Shown here: positions 24,519 through 36,284 of the stretch, in pieces
Numbering within the stretch: position 1 is the stretch's first letter
Layout of the letters: every line of letters begins with the position of its first letter
Assembly (NCBI GenBank): GCA_951394405.1
Contig: OX596334.1
Coordinates: 5,456,001 to 5,520,000 of the forward strand
Reading direction: 5' to 3'
Length of the DNA: 64,000 bases
Origin: Coprinellus micaceus
Taxonomy: Eukaryota > Basidiomycota > Agaricomycetes > Agaricales > Psathyrellaceae
Position numbers and translations under genes: made by a program
Notes under the pieces: model-generated
What the model was told of the DNA's origin: nothing
Database searches by the model: none
Seen by the model: the letters and a program-made list of their open reading frames with translations, nothing else

Positions 24519-25227
24519 ATGTCGTATTCAGAGGAGATGTGGTTCGTACACCCTCATGATCTCCGTCTCTACTGGATACTGTTCTGACGCCGCCGAAGGA
24601 CGTTCGATCTCCAGGGGGGGGAGCGCAAGAGTCTCATGCCGCCCGAGGACCTTGTCATCGTGAACGCGTGCCTCGGCTACCAGCTCCCACCGGACGGCAA
24701 CGGGAGGGGCTCGCTCCTACTCTCGGTTGCTGGACGTGAAGTTTCCATCGCATCGTTCGCGAAGGGCACGGTGTGTTCTCTGTCCTCTAGCGTTCAGCCT
24801 CCTTCCGCAGTTCTCTCACCGCTATCCTGTAGTGTGAGCAAGTCCCCCTCAACCTTCGGCTGGATGCGAATGTGGAGTATATCTTGAGTGCAGCAGGGCC
24901 TTAGTGAGTTCTCTTCTCATGCCTGCATGATGTATGGCCTTAACGGATCCCAGTCCGATCGACCTCATCGCCTATTTCTGCTCCCTCTTTGAGTCTGGGG
25001 GAGATCCTGCTACACGCTCTGGCAGCGCACCGGGATCTAACGGTAAACCTGCCGGGAAGGCCGACCGCCCCACTCCACACGATGATGGAGGGTCTACGCA
25101 ACCTCACAAGTCGAAGAAGCGCAAGGTGAAGCACGGCGATCGGGATGGGGTGGATTTGGAGGAGGCCCCTACCTCGAGGAGGCGCAAGACCAACGCCAGC
25201 ACCGATGAATCCGAGACCGAAGAATAG
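24519..25227 (+). pseudogene. Nucleoplasmin-like domain protein (copy B), G-run frameshift
   Basis: Exons align one-for-one with copy A: 24519-24541 (MSYSEEMW), 24615-24770, 24833-24903 and 24954-25227. Exon 3 is 71 nt in both copies, and the junction encoding GP(Y/F)PIDL is in the same phase. Exon 2 reads PPEDLVIVNACLGYQL, GRGSLLLSVAG and VSIASFAKGT; exon 3 reads CEQVPLNLRLDANVEYIL. The tail is basic then acidic (KSKKRKVKHGDRDG, STDESETEE), a likely nuclear signal. The spliced length is 524 nt, one short of a whole number of codons. The break falls in a run of seven Gs (24615-24621) at the start of exon 2; eight Gs (or five) would keep the frame. It is either a real one-base loss or a homopolymer sequencing error. 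Confidence 0.6.
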
Positions 25228-26094
25228 AGCCAATCCGTATTACCAGGAGCGATGAGTAGGGCTGCTCCGTACGATTAATAGGCCTTTCAACTATTTCTGA
25301 CACCTTTTGCGAATTGCAACTGTACTTTGTGTAATGCTTGACTGTAACGCTAATATATGTAACTCCGACCCTTCAATTGACCGCCTCGTCGAGTTGCCTG
25401 CCAAAGGGCTGTGATTCGGCTCCAGCCGCCGAAATCACGTGAGATGAATATCAATTTTGAATCATCGCAGCACTTCGCAGCAGTATTTGCGGTTGTAACC
25501 CGAAGTTAAACTTGAACCCTGTAACCTTGGTCGGTGCCCAGGGACCCCGAACAAAGTTCTAGAAGGCTGGACGACGCTAGTAACACAAGTCTGGCCATGA
25601 CCTTGTGGGCTCCACTCTTTGCTATCCTTGGTTTTGGCGACCACCCATTTCCAAGACATCAGGCCCTCCTCCCGTGTCGACTGGCATTCTGGTGCCCAAC
25701 CTGAGGGTCTCCAGGTTCGCGCACCCAACCTCCCTCCCCACACACTCACAATTCGATTGATGTATGCGCTACCCAAATCCGAACCCCACCTCATCCGCGA
25801 TCGTTTTGGGAGCCAGGCGAGTGGGTGGCCCGGCCTTCCCCATGCCCGGCCTCGGTCCCTGCTCGCATTGATAACGAACTTTGTTAGTCTAGTTTTCATC
25901 GTATCGACGCCCCTCACCTCAATATCGAGCGTCACTTTCCAGATCCCAAGGCGCCTAATGGACTGCGTAGCCTGTTCAACGAATCTTCGGCACAGCGGCA
26001 TGGCCATCTGATGCCTGATCGCAAGCCCGAACGCGTTCAATGCACATCAAGTCGTTCCTCCCAATACTATTTCCCGTCCTTTCATCGATTCAGC
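25228..26094. other. Intergenic region before the large acidic locus
   Basis: A 192-codon minus-strand frame (25462-26040) overlaps a 130-codon plus-strand frame (25619-26011). Neither has a domain and both look like GC-driven open frames. No gene is supported. Confidence 0.3.
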
Positions 26095-29000
26095 ATGGAA
26101 CCCGACGAAATGGATATCGACTTACCCACTGCCACTAGGTAGGGTGTATTCATTTATTATGATCAATCGACGGCTTTGAACCCTCAGTGACCAGAAAACG
26201 ACCAGCAGAAGACGAAAGTAGCAGCTGCGGGACGAGGGACAATGGGGATGGGTATATACGAGATGACGGAAAACGGCGAAAGGTCGCGTTACCCCTTTTA
26301 CAGATGGATAGCAAGGGTAAGGGAAAGAATAATTATGAAGCAACAAGGAGGAATATATGTTAGTTTTTCTTTGAAATCCCTAGTCTCGTCGCTGATCCCT
26401 TCAAGGTACAATGGGCCTTCCTTCTGTGCAGAAGGGAAGGGAAGTTTCGAGATATCCCTTCTCTGTGGCCAATAGCCAGATTGATAGAGTCGGAGGGACC
26501 TCCGTTTCATCCTCGCGGAGCTCGCGACAATCACAAGCGGAATTTACGCAAGGTAAGTCGTGTATACTTCGGTTGTCATGTCGTCCTCAAAGCCGGTGAA
26601 AGGCAGAAGCGTCTTGGTCTCGCAAGAGCTCTCTGAGTTCGAGTTTCAGCCAGTTCTCGGGCCTCAATTTCCGCTGCGAGACCGAAGGTTGATTGGAAAC
26701 GGTGAGAGGTCTTGTATCGTGGTTGCATGACAGTGGTCATTGAATTTGGCTTTCATTGCAGAAGGGTACGAGGCCGGGCATGATTACATTCGTCCTGTAC
26801 TGGGGATGAAAGTGGAAGGTATGAGATACGCATGCTTTTCTGGTCGTGCAAGTGCTGTGCTGATACTTAGGGTCATAGGAACCTTCGAAGAGAGTATGCT
26901 AGTTCAGTTACAACGCCCGTTCGCCCCATGATACTAACGAAATGCTAGAGCACGACGAGGAAGAAGTGATGCTCATGCTGGCTACGGACGACGATTCAAC
27001 TGGGACCCAAATCTCCCAGTCAATTTTGCGTCCCCAGAGCGATTACGAAGGTATCCGGAAGCAGCGTTCTATCAGTGACGGTTTGGATGATTATGGTACC
27101 TCTCCGCGGGCCACAGAGACAGGTGTGCTGATGCGAGCCGTGCCTTCCATTGACCGTCCTAAGGCTGCTTTGCAGGCCCTACGAGTCTTAGCGAAGACGA
27201 CGAATCCCCCCTTCGGTTCTCAATCCCTAACATTGCTGAAGAGGACGGGACTCCTTTCTCCGGAGTTGAAGAACCGGCCGGGGGCGCCACCAGAACCTCA
27301 TCGAGCGAGGCTCATGGGGGGCCTTCGAGTGAGTGTGACAACCCACCGCAAAATCTACCCGTGGGTAGGTGGCGCCGCGTTACCGCTTTCGTGGCTCTGA
27401 GCGCTGATGCCCCTTCAGGCGGCGTTGATTCGAATGAGGATAAGGAATCGCCAATACAGTTCCCGCACCAGTTCCCGCACCCTGACGCCGCTGAGGAAGG
27501 TACGTGCACACCCAGCTTCTATTGTTTAGCGTCGTACTAACACTCAGCAGGGCCATATCTCACTGAAGACGACGGGACATCCGTTGACACACTCTATCCC
27601 GAGACTATGGAAGAAGGTATGCTCCTAACAAAAAAATATTCCGAGCGTGCTTTCGCCCGACGTTTTCAACTGATTTCTGAGACCCTTTGGTGCAGACTTT
27701 CACATGTTCGTAGAGAATGAGAGCCCTGTACTGCTTGCCGCAGACAGTGATGTTTTAGAAGGTTCGTATTTTACCATTGCCTGGGCTTCAGCCTAACGAT
27801 ACTGTCCGAAGCTCTCGACGATGGGGACCGAGATGACGGGATTTCGACATCCCCAGGGGGCGGGATAAACCTAGAACTACATGGTTGCGATGGATCATTA
27901 GGAATGGGATCGGTCGTTAGCCAATCCTCTAGAGGTGGGTTCCTTCCTAGACTTGCGAGTCCCCGTCCTGACACCGGCCGTTAGTTGTTGGGAAGGAAAT
28001 CCCGCAGCGAGTCAATTTGGCTCCGAATCTCGTCACTGAAGCAACAGTATTGGGGTCAGAGGCTGCAAGGGAAGGGGGTTTGTCATTTCCTGGGTCAGCG
28101 TACTCCCACCACCATCAAAATCTCAGTAGTATTGCAATCGAAGGTTCGGTTTGGCTGCTTGACCTTGCGCGCTCGAGATTCACTCCGGATAGTTGCGGTA
28201 ATCAGACCGCGACTGAAAGATCACTACATCTGCGAGGTATGTCTGGACCCCCATTGCGATATAGTTGAACATGAACTGACGAACAGGCGTTAGGTTCTCT
28301 CCTCAGCCTGCAGTCAGACGACGAGCTGCCTGTCCAGTTGGGAGTTCTCAGAGACGTCGAAGAGGAAGGTGTGTAGGCCCGCGTTGTTGCTGCCCAAGTG
28401 ACATGAATTTGATTTATTATTAAAAAGGAGACAACGAAGATTTCCATGTTGCTCAGCCGAGGAGCTTGGAGGTCGTGCACTCTGTGACAACCAGTGCTAT
28501 CGGAATGCTTGGGGGCTCTCCCGCCGCGACGATGGTTTCTCCCGATAGGCACTTCTCTCCAAACGCAGTTGCAGATGACGAAACGCCGGTGAACGTAGGC
28601 GCAACTATGGATGTTCTCGAAGAAGGCCTCGAGGTTTCGTCGCGGGCGTCCCGCGTTTCGCATACTCCCAACGCCCCGCCAGTCCCCACTTCACCCGTTC
28701 AGCACCACACTCCGGAAGCTGTGGGACTTACGCTCGACGTGGAGCGCAGAGTGGACTGGCCGTCAAATCCATCGGACTCCATCGCCGACGTCATCCCCCT
28801 TGAAGATCAGTTGGAGGATACCAAAGATCTGGTCCATGGAGATCAGAATATGGAGGTTTTGCAGGAGGAGGAGGAGGAGGATGTGTTGGCAACGGGACCC
28901 TTGATCGACATCGCCTCGGATGAAGAGCTCGTCGACACCGCCGCAGAGATGGAAGTCTTCGAGAACGACCTTGACATATCCTTACGAAGGCCTTCTTCCA

Positions 29001-29286
29001 GCCCCCTTCCCGCTAATTCTTACGTGGTTGCCCCATCTACCTGCCCTTATTCTGCTTCGAACGGAGAACATTCTGAGGACGAGGCGCCGGTAAACGTAGG
29101 TCCGGCCGTGGACGTTTATGAAGAAAGCCTCGACAGTTTGTCGCGGACGACCCGCGTCGTGCATACTCCCAACGCCCCGCCAGTCCCCAGTTCACCCCTT
29201 CGACATCACACTCCCGATGCTGCGGGGCCTGCGCAGCTGCCGGTGGAACAGGAAGATCCAGTCCATAGAGATCAGCATATGGAGGT
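26095..29286 (+). pseudogene. Large acidic repeat protein, segment 1 (N-terminal exons)
   Basis: Exon 1 starts at ATG 26095 (MEPDEMDIDLPTATR) and ends at 26138. It is followed by many small acidic exons, several with phase-1 boundaries of the form GAAG|GT. Examples are the exons encoding EHDEEEVMLMLATDDDS (from 26949), GPYLTEDDGTSVDTLYPE (near 27551) and DFHMFVENESPVLLAADSD (near 27697). The last part, from about 28430, is one long exon with degenerate repeats of roughly 150 residues. Each repeat has a DEAPVNVG...MDV.EE block followed by VVHTPNAPPVPSSP. The protein is Asp/Glu/Ser/Pro-rich and probably mostly disordered; no catalytic domain is seen. The frame continues across the transposon at 29287-31955 into segment 2. 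Small exon borders in 26400-28400 are uncertain. Confidence 0.55.
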
Positions 29287-31955
29287 CACCTAGGTCACCC
29301 AGCTGAGCTGGCTCTAAGCCGGACTCAGCTGGCCTCAGCTGCCCGGCTTAGAGCCGGCCAGCTGGGTCGCCAGCTGGGCTGGGCTGAGTGCGGGCTCAGC
29401 TGTAGGACGCCGGCTGAGCTGTAAATCAGTGAGCTGAGCGGCTAGCTGAGCCAGGTGAGATGTTGCTCAGCTTATGCAAGGTGGGCTCAGCTCACATCCC
29501 AGCTGAGCCCGTCCAGCTGAGTCCAGCTGAGTCTAGCTGAGCAGCCTTAGCTGGGCCGACGATAACCACGCCCAACATTTGTAAAATATTTTGCGAAAGG
29601 GCTGGCTCAGCCCATCTCAGCTCAGCTGGCTCAGCCGCAGGGCTGAGCCTCTGTCACGCATCTGTCACGCTTTGTGTATGTTTGTATATGTTTGTCACAT
29701 CCATGTCACACCTCGCAAAATTGGATAATGACATCATATCAAATAAAAATAATTATGATGTCATGGTGATAAGATCTATCAATGAGGTCATGATCGTCAG
29801 GCACAGGATGATGTCACACTCATTTAGATAAGAAACAGGCTGATTGCGATGAGCCTGATTGCACTCAGTTCCTGGCCGATAAGGATGGTTTTGGTACCGT
29901 TCGAAAGCCCTTATTCGGGGCTTTTCAATGCATGTAACGTTTCCAGAACCCATTCAATACAGCTGTCAAAAATAAGCATTTTCGTCGATTTCTCATGATT
30001 TGGGTGCTTGCGAGTGCCATTCCATCTCAATGCCTGCTCTCTGATGCCCGGTTATTGTATAAACGGTGTGAGGGTGGTGCAGAGTCTCCGTAATACCACT
30101 TATACCACTTTTACCTATCCCCTGTCTTCATAAAACAACCAAAAACTGTAAAAACCTCGTGATCTGCAAGTGCGAAGGTCATTTCATGCTGCCCTGACAC
30201 TCCAGATGGCCAAATAAATATTTGAAAGTGTTATATGTGTTCCGTACTACCTCTTACAGGATCTCCCCCATCTTAAATGCACACCAGTCCTGCTGAATTC
30301 AGCTCAAAGTGCCAAAAGTGATGAGCAACAGCTATATTCATGCCCATTCAGTATGATGGAGACCGTGGGACAGTTGGCCACCATACACATAAAAACCAGG
30401 CCTTAAAATGATGCAGAATACAAAAGACCGGAAAGAAAACGGAGCACACATGCCCAAGATGTAGCAGGAACACTGCCAGCTTGCAGCAGTTGTGCTGAAC
30501 AACTTTGCACTTCAGTTACAACTGGTACCAAATGGACAGTTTGGGCTATTCCATAGCAATGGGTGGTCTGTTTGCTTAGGTGTCTTTTGACATTTGTATT
30601 CGTGGATGACCTTCTCCCAATTCCATAGACCAAAATGTGTGTGAACTATTGCGGGTGCCTCAAACAAGTGATACATCGGTTTTCGCACAGCTTATTTCAG
30701 AGCTGGTTGCAATGCATGGGGCTTGTCTGGTACTCAAAGCTGCAGTCCATACCATATGAGGTCACTATCCCAATACCTTCTAAGTGAGCTGAGAGTGTGT
30801 GTTTATAAGCCCATGCCATGGAACAAGCATGCATCTACCATGCACACCACCATATGAGGTCAGGCAAATTTGATGAGGGGATCTTGTGTGATTTATTGGT
30901 GATAGCATATGGCTGGGTGATTACACTGCATGTGTCTGCCACCCCCCAATGTCAAGATCTGTTCGCTAATAACCCAAATACATCTGAACCCCAGCGTGTA
31001 AGGGACCGTTGCATGTTGCATGGTGGTACTGGCCCTCACATAACACCCTATGCGGTCAAGCAAAATCAGGGGATGTGATCTTGTGTGATTTATGGGTGGT
31101 AGTAGGAAGCTGGATGACCACATTACATGTGTTCACTTGCCTCTACCACTGAAACTTGTCTTCTAATTATCCAAATACTCCTGAAACTGCAGTAGTCCTG
31201 GCCCTTCCTGTCCACCCAGTTTGTGCTGGAAAGGTTTTGCTAATCACATTCTCCACCAAACTAAGCCAAATGGTGTCCTTGCAAATCCTAGTATTGAGAA
31301 AACCACTATTTGACATGTGTCAGTACCTCATTTGATTACCTACTATACAAATCCAGATAGAGGCCGCCAAGCGCTTTCTAACGATACCAAAATCACCCTT
31401 ATCGGACAAGAATTGACCATGATATCACACATGCGAATATCAATAGTCTTATCTAAATGAGCATCATTTTGGATCTATGACATCATATCTATTTGTGTAT
31501 GTATGCCATCATCATTTGTTTGTTTGTCATGTTTGTCTTTGTTTGTTGTGTCACATATTGGTCACATCTGTCACCATGTGACCATCACACCTCAGCTGAG
31601 CTGAGCCAGCTTCAGCTCAGCCGCATAGACCAGCTCAGCTGGGTTATGTGGGTGTGAGGCTCAGCCCGATGACACTGGGCTGAGCTAGCTATGCGTTGGC
31701 TGAGGTCAGCTGAGGGCAGCTGAGCATGCACCCCCAGCTCAGCCGCACAAGCTGAGTCCACTCCAGCTCAGCTGAACATCGCTCATCTGGGCTCAGCGAG
31801 CAGCTCAGCTCACTGATTTACAGCTCAGCCAGCGTCCTACAGCTGAGCCCGCACTCAGCCCAGCCCAGCTGGCGACCCAGCTGGCCGGCTCTAAGCCGGG
31901 CAGCTGAGTCCAGCTGAGTCCGGCTTAGAGCCGACTCAGCTGGGTGACCTAGGTG
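29287..31955. mobile_element. 2.67-kb non-autonomous DNA element, 8-bp target duplication
   Basis: Terminal inverted repeats begin CACCTAGGTCACCCAGCTGA and stay similar for more than 100 bp (GGCTCTAAGCCGG, CGGCTTAGAGCCGGCCAG). ATGGAGGT is duplicated exactly at 29279-29286 and 31956-31963. The outer parts (about 29290-29650 and 31590-31950) are packed with CAGCTGAG/CTCAGCTG words. Inside, the segment from TCACACTCATTTAGATAAG to TTCGAAAGCCCTTATTCGGG (29813-29920) has an inverse counterpart at 31360-31480. It codes for no transposase. It sits in a coding exon, and removing it plus one duplicate restores the frame exactly (HMEV-LQED). Ends and subterminal words link it to the elements at 4214, 10287 and 14803. 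Confidence 0.93.
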
Positions 31956-33932
31956 ATGGAGGTCTTGCAGGAAGACGACGGCGGCGGCGACGATGTGTTG
32001 GCAACAAGACCTTTGATTGATGCGCCCCACCTCGACATCGACATTGTCTCGGATGAAGAGCCCATCGACACCACCGCAGACATGGAAATCCTCGAGAACG
32101 ACCTTGAGCTATCTTTACGAAGGCCTTCCTCCCGCCCGCTCACCCCTGGTTCATTCGTTATTACTGCACCCACCCCGTATCTTGCTTCGAGCGAAGGATG
32201 CTCAGAGGACGAGGCCCCGGTAAACGCAGGTTCAGTCATGGACATTATCGAGGAAGGGCTCGAGAGCTCGGAATTCCAAACGTCCCGCGTCGTTCGTACT
32301 CCCAACGCCCCGCCAGTCTCCACCCCGCCCCGTCAGCGTCACATTCCATATGCGGCAGGTTCCCCACTCCCCATAGAGCGCACGCCCGATGAGGAGGTAC
32401 CGCACGCAGCGTCAGGTGTGACGGTCTTCGAAGATGGGTCTAGCGCCATGCCTTCGTCGTCCGCTTCCCCCTGGGTTTCTCAAACAAGCCCCCTGCATCG
32501 CGCCATGTCTATGGACAACCCACCAGCGGATATATGGCCCATTGTGGGTGTCCAAGAGTCCCACGGCCGCTGCCCCCCACAGACCGACGTCCCTTTCGTG
32601 GAAAGGCTGCCTGAAATGCCAGCGGATGTGGCTGTCAATGCCTCCCATCGAGAACAGCCAGGGCACGGCGGCCAGGTTGGGGGGGACGTGGAGAGGCCAT
32701 CTTTGAGTGCCCCGCCCATTAGCGACGCTTCCCTTGGCCACGCGTTGGGGCGTCCTGCTTTGGGGGACGAGACTTCCTCGGACGAAGAGCTTGTAGAACT
32801 CGGGGCACATATGAAGGTCTCCGAAGATCCGTACGATGTGCCTTCCTTCTATGCGAGCCCGTGCAGCACTTCAGTTTCGATCAGTCCGCTCGATGGCTAT
32901 TCGAGCGTCGAAATGCCAGCGGACCTAGGGACGACTGCAGCCGTGCTACAGGAGCTCGATAGCCTATCGTCGAGTCGTCGTTCGCCCTTTCCCGACAGCG
33001 CCGTGTCTACCGCGCCGTCGCTGCCTTCTCTGACTGCAGAGGTTCTGGCCGACAACGTCTCGGACGGAGAACGACCCCTATGTGGAGGCCAGGAGGTTAC
33101 GGATGTTCGAGAGGAGGTTGAGAGGTCATTCCCGAGTGCTCCTTCCTTCAACGGTGCTCCTCTTGACCACGCATCGCGGCGCCCTCCTTTGGGGGGCGAC
33201 AACTCCTCGGGTGATGAGCTTGTTGAGACCGCACCGTGCGTAAGGATAGCCGAAGAAGCGTACAACCCGTCACCCGCTTCTTCTGGTCGTCGTATCGGTG
33301 ACGCTCTGTCGATCGGACGACGCCCCGCTTTACATCGTATCCAGTCTGGGTATGGAGGACCTGTCGACCACCATCGGGCTGCGAATGGATATCATAATCC
33401 GTTCTCAGCTTCCCTGCCTTCCACACCCGTCAATTTCCAGGATGTTTCACCGGTCCCTCCATCCTGTGCTCAGGTTACAACAGTACATCAACCCGTTGCG
33501 TGTGTTGTGCCGAAAAGACCATTTTGGAAGGCTTCTCCCGTAATTCGTCCCTCCCTCAGTATACGACCCAGTCTCGAGGCTGTTGCGGAACAAGGTACAG
33601 CCGACTATGAAATGGATGATCACAACCCGGCGTCTACGACCCACAGTGCCAAGCCTCTCCCTGGGGATCTCGATGAAGCATCTCGAAACCCTCCTTCGGT
33701 TTGGAGTCGAGATCTACCCCCACCACTCTCCGGTCTTCCTCCCCCCTTCCTCGGTTTCCCCCCACCTCTTTGGAATCTGCCTCCCCTCACTTCACTTATT
33801 TCACCTTCACGCCTTCTCCCTTCTTCGTTTCCCCCCCGTCATCACGCCCCGGTTGTGAACTCCGACGAAGAGGGGTCAGTGGACGGTGACGGTAGCGATG
33901 AAGAACAACCTGTATGCATTGAATTGCACCGG
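31956..33932 (+). pseudogene. Large acidic repeat protein, segment 2
   Basis: An open frame continues from the far side of the 2.7-kb element in the same phase as segment 1: MEVLQEDDGGGDDVLATRP, then another repeat unit with SEDEAPVNAG, MDIIEEGLE and VVRTPNAPPV. Further shorter repeats follow (SSDEELVELGAHMKVSED, SGDELVETAPCVRIAEE). The composition is Ser/Pro/Asp/Glu-rich, ending in a Pro-rich stretch (PPPLSGLPPPFLGFPPPL) and EEGSVDGDGSDEEQPV. The natural exon runs into the next transposon at 33933, which supplies a stop at 34017-34019. It is not a complete protein by itself. Confidence 0.55.
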
Positions 33933-36277
33933 CAAAAGACCGACAGGTTTCGATTAATCGAGGGCTTGGAAATCAACGATTTCGCGATTAATCTATATCG
34001 TTTAATCGACTCTGATTAAACCAATGAGCCCACCTCTCTCTTTCCAGTTGACCCAATGCTCGATTCAACAGCCTTTCATTGTTTAAACAAGCGCCCGGAG
34101 ACCCAGTGAAACCCGACATGGCGGGGAAAATTCCCCAGTACTCGCCAGTGGACAAATATGGACCTCTGATAATCCACAGGACTCCGCAGGCGCTTTCCCC
34201 CGTTTTGCTCAACGTCTGATCATCCCCAGCCACCTTGGCTCCTCGCAGCGCCGTGTTGGCGCTATGTAATGATATCCCAGAACACAATAAATTGTTGTTT
34301 TATATTCTAAAGGACCTGCATGGCTTCGTTTTGACTTCGTCCTCCGAGCTCCAAGTCCCTTCCAAGTTCCCTTCGTACCACAACCATCATCCGGGCGTGC
34401 ACCGACCGCCACCCTCAGACCACCGCCCCGCCAAGCGCAAGATCTCTCCTACTGATGTTTCTTGCTACGGCGAAGACCTTAGATGACTGACAGAACAGAA
34501 TTGCGCAAGAACGGTTGAAGACGACGTGGGCAGGACAGGGAGCCGGGGGACGGTAGCCAGATGGACGGCTAGGGGGCTCAGGTGAGTCACAGTTCCCTTT
34601 GGCCACCAACCGACGCTCAACGCAACTCTGAGGGTCACCGACCCACTCTTGCTCAATGATATGGGTCATTGGGATTATCGGTCACAAGATGCAGCTTGGC
34701 GGGAACTCTTCAAGTAGGCTCAGTCGTCCCTTTACCATGTTCATCCCTTCTGACGTGGATCCACCTCTGTTGACCTCGCCGCACCCGTCCAGCATGGCTA
34801 TGCTATTCATCTTGGCACCTCTTCGGTGGCCGCACTTGGGCCGCACATTGTCTCAGTGAGTACCTCCTTCAGTGCCTCTCTGTGACTTGTCTTCGCTGTG
34901 TAGGCGCCCGGGTGGCTGGCCATGAACTGTAGTTCATAGTATAATTGAATTGGCCTGTTTATTGTACAATTATAATGGTATCGTTTTGTCACTACCCTAC
35001 TGAGTATTGGCGATTATTCGCGCGAGCAAATCGGTGTAATCTACGTGCCAGGAAGTGCCCGGACAATTCCTGAGTATCAGGCTTTCACAACGCGACTGGC
35101 GAGTACTGGGGAATTTCCCCAGCACTGTTGGATCTCACTGGGCCGGAGATAGAGCAATATTTGTACACAAATTGTTGAGACATGTTTAAACAGAGATGAT
35201 CAATTGCACAAATTATGGGTGGGGTGGTATTTAATCGAAATCAACATGTCGATTAATCCTCCGCGCTAGTAGGAGGCAAGCCGGGGCCCACAGCCGACAT
35301 ATGTACCTTCGCAGGAGACCCGATCATGTTTAATCGAGTCACCGGCAGCGGCGGCTCGATTGAACGTAACCGGCTCTCCCCGAAGGCCTCCACTGCATAG
35401 TGGCTACCCTACTATTAAATCTCCACTACCTTAGAGAGGAGCGGAGTCGAGCCCGTTCAAACAGGGAGGAGGCCCGTTTAAACAAGGCCCGAACTGCTGG
35501 TGATGTCACCCGTCGCCCAGCCCCGGCAACCATAGGGTGCCGAGCGCCTCGAAGATCCCTTCAAGTCCCTCAGCCACCATGTCCGGTGGTGGTGGTAGGG
35601 GGAAGAGCAGGAATGGGGCTTCTGATGAACGGGCACGCAGTTATATACCCGTAGGATGTTTGGATGATCCAAACAGACGCGTCGCGTCCGTACAATCACG
35701 AGCATGCCGTTTGTTGAATGGCTCAAATAACACCAAATAATGGACGGTATATAATTGGGGGACCTCATGGTCGTGCACGCACATCCCCTCTGTCCCTCTC
35801 CTGGCCTCACCGTGGTCCGGGATCGGGACTTGGGGGATTTTCGACCCCAGCATTCCCTTAAGCGGAGTTGAGGGACGGGTTGATGCGCGACGAGGAGCAT
35901 TAGAACTCCGATTAATCGACCCTCGGATCTCGTTTAATCGTGTTATTTTATGCTCCCTCTCCCATATCTCTGGAGAACTAGAACGTTTCTGTGTACTTAG
36001 TGTAGCAACGTTATAATAAATTTTATTTCTGTCATCTCTGGTTCCGACGCGCCTCCCCAGGTAAGGCACAATGGTTTAATTAGCTACTGGGAAACCCCGG
36101 GCCACCAGACGGTGCCCGCGACCTTAAACCGTCGTTTAATCACGGCGAGCACAAAGAGATTCGCCGCTGTGGCTCTCTTTCTTCCATCAATTAATCTTCA
36201 CTGTTTAAACATCCTTATTTAATCGCAAAATCGTTGATTTCCAAGCCCTCGATTAATCGAAACCTGTCGGGTTACAG
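33933..36277. mobile_element. 2.35-kb AT-motif element, 7-bp target duplication (group 2, copy 1)
   Basis: GCACCGG is duplicated at 33926-33932 and 36278-36284. The left end is CAAAAGACCGACAGGTTTCG and the right end is the inverse of CTGTAACCCGACAGGTTTCG. The terminal inverted repeats run about 50 bp (GATTAATCGAGGGCTTGG, AAATCAACGATTT). The interior has many GTTTAAAC, TTTAATCG and ATTAATCG words (for example 34082, 35183, 35330, 35473, 35910, 35932, 36128, 36199). ORFs are short and meaningless, so no transposase is present. Removing the element and one repeat joins LHR-KILDEVSDES in frame. A relative is at 37622-38953. Confidence 0.9.
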
Positions 36278-36284
36278 GCACCGG

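Noticed and set aside
25462..26040. 192-codon minus-strand ORF
   Set aside because: No motif, overlaps a plus-strand ORF of similar quality, Arg/Gly/Trp-rich composition typical of chance frames in GC-rich DNA.
29287..31955. Possible CRISPR-like or satellite array from the repeated CAGCTGAG words
   Set aside because: Spacing is irregular, there are no unique spacers, and the words lie inside a transposon with duplications; the organism is eukaryotic.
34020..36230. Short ORFs inside the 2.35-kb element
   Set aside because: None exceeds about 140 codons, none shows a transposase motif, and they are not conserved in the second copy.
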